35,837 bases of DNA from positions 1 through 35,837 of the forward strand of contig JALEJI010000048.1 of the NCBI GenBank assembly GCA_022769825.1, given 5' to 3'. This document shows positions 33,810 to 35,837 of the stretch, piece after piece. Below the pieces are notes generated by a model, which saw only the letters and a list, made by a program, of their open reading frames with translations, had not been told where the DNA came from and ran no database searches. The position numbers were made by a program, and so were the translations under genes. Origin of the DNA: Prevotella sp. (GTDB lineage: Bacteria; Bacteroidota; Bacteroidia; Bacteroidales; Bacteroidaceae). The stretch's first letter is position 1. Every line of letters begins with the position of its first letter.

Positions 33810-35350
33810 TTATTTCTGGCGTTCGCGACGCAAGATATTCTGCATGTCGTATACCACCTGCGGGGTCTTCTCGGCAACATTGTCGCTTTCCCACTTGCTT
33901 GAACTGATGTCATAAAGCTGTGGCGAAGGACAGTTAGCTGTCTCTATCTTGGGTCCACATGTTATCATCTTTGGACCGTCATTAGGCTCAATGTACTTCC
34001 ATTTCTTCGTGCGAGCAGAAAGCACGTGGTTCCATGATAACTCAAGGACATAATCACGACCGACAGTGTCTTCACCAAGCAGTGTCTTTATTTGGTCTTG
34101 GCTGTCAGGAGCGCTTCCCTGTGGCAAACGCGCGCCGACAAGACTGTTGAACGAACGGAAGAAATCTATTTGCGACACGAGCGCGTCTGAGGTCTGCCCG
34201 GCTTTCACCTTACCTGGCCAGCACACGATAGCCGGCACGCAGGTGCCTCCCTCGAACGCACTGTACTTGTTGCCACGCCATGGTCCAGAAGGCTCATGGC
34301 CATTAAGCAACTCTTCGGCACGGTCTTGGTATCCATCGTCAACCACGGGGCCGTTATCACTCGTTAGCAGTATCAGAGTGTTGTCCGCTATCCCGAGTTT
34401 TTCCAGCGTCGACATTATCTGTCCCACAGACCAGTCGAACTGTACTATGGCATCGCCTCTGGGTCCCATGCCGCTCTTCCCGCGAAAACGCTGGTTCGGG
34501 AAACGAGGCACATGAACATCGTTTGTGGCGAAATATATGAAGAACGGGTTATCCTTATTGGCTTTTATGAAGTTGATAGCATGCGACGTTATTGAGTCGG
34601 CGATGTTCTCATCTTTCCACAATGCCTTGCCGCCACCTTTCATAAAGCCGATACGGCCTATGCCGTTCACTATCGACATGTTGTGACCATGGCTCGACTT
34701 CTGGTTATAGCACAGTTCCGGATTGTCTTTGCCTGTCGGCTCGCCTGGGAAATTATGCTCATAGTTCACCTCTATTGGCGCGGCAGGGTCCCAGTTGGCA
34801 ACACTACCATTCTCGATAAACACACACGGCACACGGTCGGCCGTGGCCGCCATGATATAATGGTAATCGAAACCCAAGTCGGCAAGCGAGGCAGGCAACG
34901 GCGCATTCCAATCCTGTGTCCCTGCCTTATCTCCAAGTCCAAGATGCCACTTTCCGATTGCGCAAGTGCAGTACCCCTGACTGCGGAACATATCTGCCAT
35001 CGTGTATTGCTCCGGACGTATTATCATGCCGGCGTTGCCAGCAGCAATATCAGTGTCTGGGCGTCGCCAAGCATATTCGCCCGTAAGAAGCGAATATCTT
35101 GAAGGCGTACTTGTCGCAGCCACGGCGTGCGTGTCAGTGAAGCGTATGCCTTGTTGAGCCAAACGGTCAACATTTGGGGTCTTCACGTTCTTTGCGCCAT
35201 AGCAGCCAAGGTCTCCGTAGCCAAGGTCATCGGCGAGGATGATAATTACGTTGGCTTTTTAGGGTCACTGTTGGCTTTCGCCTTCTTGGCACCATAAGCT
35301 TGAGCTGCGAATGGTACCAAGAGGCCGATTGCGAAATAGGATTTCTTCAT
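33810..35350 (-). pseudogene. Serine-type arylsulfatase disrupted by a -1 frameshift after the signal peptide
   Basis: A formylglycine-dependent S1 sulfatase that would remove sulfate from glycans. ATG 35350 starts a signal peptide (MKKSYFAIGLLVPFAAQA) and frame 1 stops at 35246-35248 after the words DPKKPT. The catalytic domain continues in another frame as NVIIILADDLGYGDLGCYG, which carries the metal-binding Asp pair. Adding one base near 35251-35260 would join the frames as KKPNVI. Downstream, the active-site motif is S-T-P-S-R (near 35110), the serine type matured by an anaerobic sulfatase-maturating enzyme. GKWHLG, TSDNGP and FEGGTCVP follow. Intact length would be about 513 aa. A start inside the domain (GTG 35186) would lack the metal ligands. 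A sequencing error is possible. Confidence 0.85.
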
Positions 35351-35378
35351 AGGATTTAAGGATATGCTTAAAAATGTA

Positions 35379-35661
35379 TTATTCTTTCACCAATCGATCA
35401 AGCACTGGTGTGTCTACGCCAACCAGTTCTGTCTTTTTCTCATCATTAAGCTGCTCAAACACCACCACGGTGTTCTGGCCTTTGTGCAAATAGCAGCCGG
35501 GAAGATAGAGCGTTTGCTGAGGGCCTACCTTCCAGTAGCGACCGAGATTAACGCCATTGACAAAGACAATGCTTGGGCTTTGCAGAAGCCGAAGTAAAGG
35601 CAAATAACTGCATTGCCAGAATAAGCAAGAAAGCAGTTACAATATTATGCCTTTGGTTCAT
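35379..35661 (-). pseudogene. Remnant of a GH35 beta-galactosidase (signal peptide joined to C-terminal tail)
   Basis: ATG 35661 begins a signal peptide ([19 protein letters not shown], then FAFTSASA), whose frame stops at 35548. Overlapping it in another frame are about 70 residues matching the extreme C-terminus of GH35 beta-galactosidases: [35 protein letters not shown]. The catalytic TIM barrel and middle domains, normally several hundred residues, are absent, so the whole core has been deleted, with the join near 35575-35590. It lies 28 bases upstream of the sulfatase and was presumably its operon partner. An assembly collapse could create the same picture. Confidence 0.8.
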
Positions 35662-35701
35662 AGATCTAATTATTATAAGAGTTAATCATTTCGTATAAAA
35701 C

Positions 35702-35734
35702 AAAAAAAGGGGGTGTGTCAAAATTCACACCCTC
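35702..35734 (-). terminator. Bidirectional-looking hairpin with a minus-strand U-tract
   Basis: A 9-bp stem (35709-35717 with 35726-35734) has an 8-nt loop. In the minus direction it is followed directly by seven U (35708-35702), a good intrinsic terminator; in the plus direction by TTTTAAAA. It separates the GH35 remnant from whatever lies to the right. Confidence 0.7.
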
Positions 35735-35748
35735 TTTTAAAATATCAC

Positions 35749-35778
35749 AAAGCCCGAACTTTCACAAGCTCGGGCTTT
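35749..35778. repeat. Inverted repeat (hairpin) near the right edge
   Basis: AAAGCCCGA (35749-35757) pairs perfectly with TCGGGCTTT (35770-35778), with a short inner CTT/AAG stem. Together with the neighbouring hairpin it resembles the structured ends often found next to insertion-sequence transposase genes. Confidence 0.6.
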
Positions 35779-35806
35779 GCTATTCCATAATTTTTTTGTA
35801 CCTTTA
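35776..35806 (+). promoter_or_regulatory. Putative plus-strand promoter for the edge ORF
   Basis: TTTG (35776-35779), exactly 19 bases, then TACCTTTA (35799-35806), differing from the Bacteroidota -7 consensus at the last base only. An ATG follows at 35825, giving a leader of roughly 12 nt. Confidence 0.5.
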
Positions 35807-35824
35807 TGGAAAGAAATTTCTAAT

Positions 35825-35837
35825 ATGTCAAAGGTAC
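35825..35837 (+). CDS. First codons of an ORF cut by the window edge, possibly an IS transposase
   Basis: ATG TCA AAG GTA C is all that is visible (M-S-K-V then a codon starting with C). The promoter, short leader and preceding hairpins fit the left end of an insertion sequence. From memory some Bacteroidota IS1182-type transposases start with similar residues. The identity rests on context and is weak. Confidence 0.3.

Noticed and set aside
33810..35186. Sulfatase treated as an intact gene starting at GTG 35186
   Set aside because: This start would drop the conserved DDLGYGD metal-binding segment, which is plainly encoded just upstream in the same frame, and would leave the protein without an export signal.

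Overview
The window reads as chromosomal DNA from a Bacteroidales bacterium, most likely a member of the Prevotellaceae. I base this on conserved gene blocks (guaB - SurA-like isomerase - OstA-like protein - mutL; tig - clpP - clpX - recQ), a SusC/SusD pair with an ECF sigma factor and FecR anti-sigma factor, and repeated Bacteroidota-type promoters (TAnnTTTG near -7, often with TTTG near -33). Genus and species cannot be fixed from sequence alone.

From 1 to about 22.4 kb the content is core housekeeping. A partial ORF (1-148) and purB are followed by tRNA-Val(UAC) with its own promoter and terminator. A four-gene minus-strand operon runs guaB, SurA-like PPIase, OstA-like outer-membrane protein, mutL. 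Next come tig, clpP, clpX and recQ, with a terminator-like hairpin after tig, a promoter at clpP and a terminator after recQ. lptB (minus) and mlaE-mlaF (plus) diverge from a short shared promoter region. A 488-base gene-free stretch (17284-17771) holds a 22-bp tandem repeat with inverted arms. Then, on the minus strand, come yceD(DUF177)-rpmF-fabH, closed by a very strong terminator, and era-der-small lipoprotein, with the last two overlapping by 4 bp.

From 22.4 kb to the end the content is accessory and visibly more AT-rich: a secreted plug-domain protein without a barrel plus a small secreted protein; a SusC/SusD uptake pair under an ECF sigma/FecR relay; a sensor histidine kinase; a serine-type sulfatase carrying a frameshift; and a GH35 beta-galactosidase reduced to its signal peptide and C-terminal tail. 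The last 130 bases look like the left end of an insertion sequence. The locus looks like a polysaccharide utilisation locus for a sulfated, galactose-containing glycan whose enzyme arm is decaying, unless the lesions are assembly errors.

The most informative new observation is a bipartite motif, GTACGA-N12-TGCGTCT, present once upstream of fecR and once upstream of susC with identical spacing. It is a strong candidate for the promoter recognised by the locus ECF sigma factor. The sigma gene itself has a housekeeping-type promoter, so the sigma factor would drive its own inhibitor and the transporter. I found no wholly new multi-gene system. The findings are mainly regulatory architecture, degraded genes, a MutL lacking the endonuclease motifs, and an orphan plug-domain protein.
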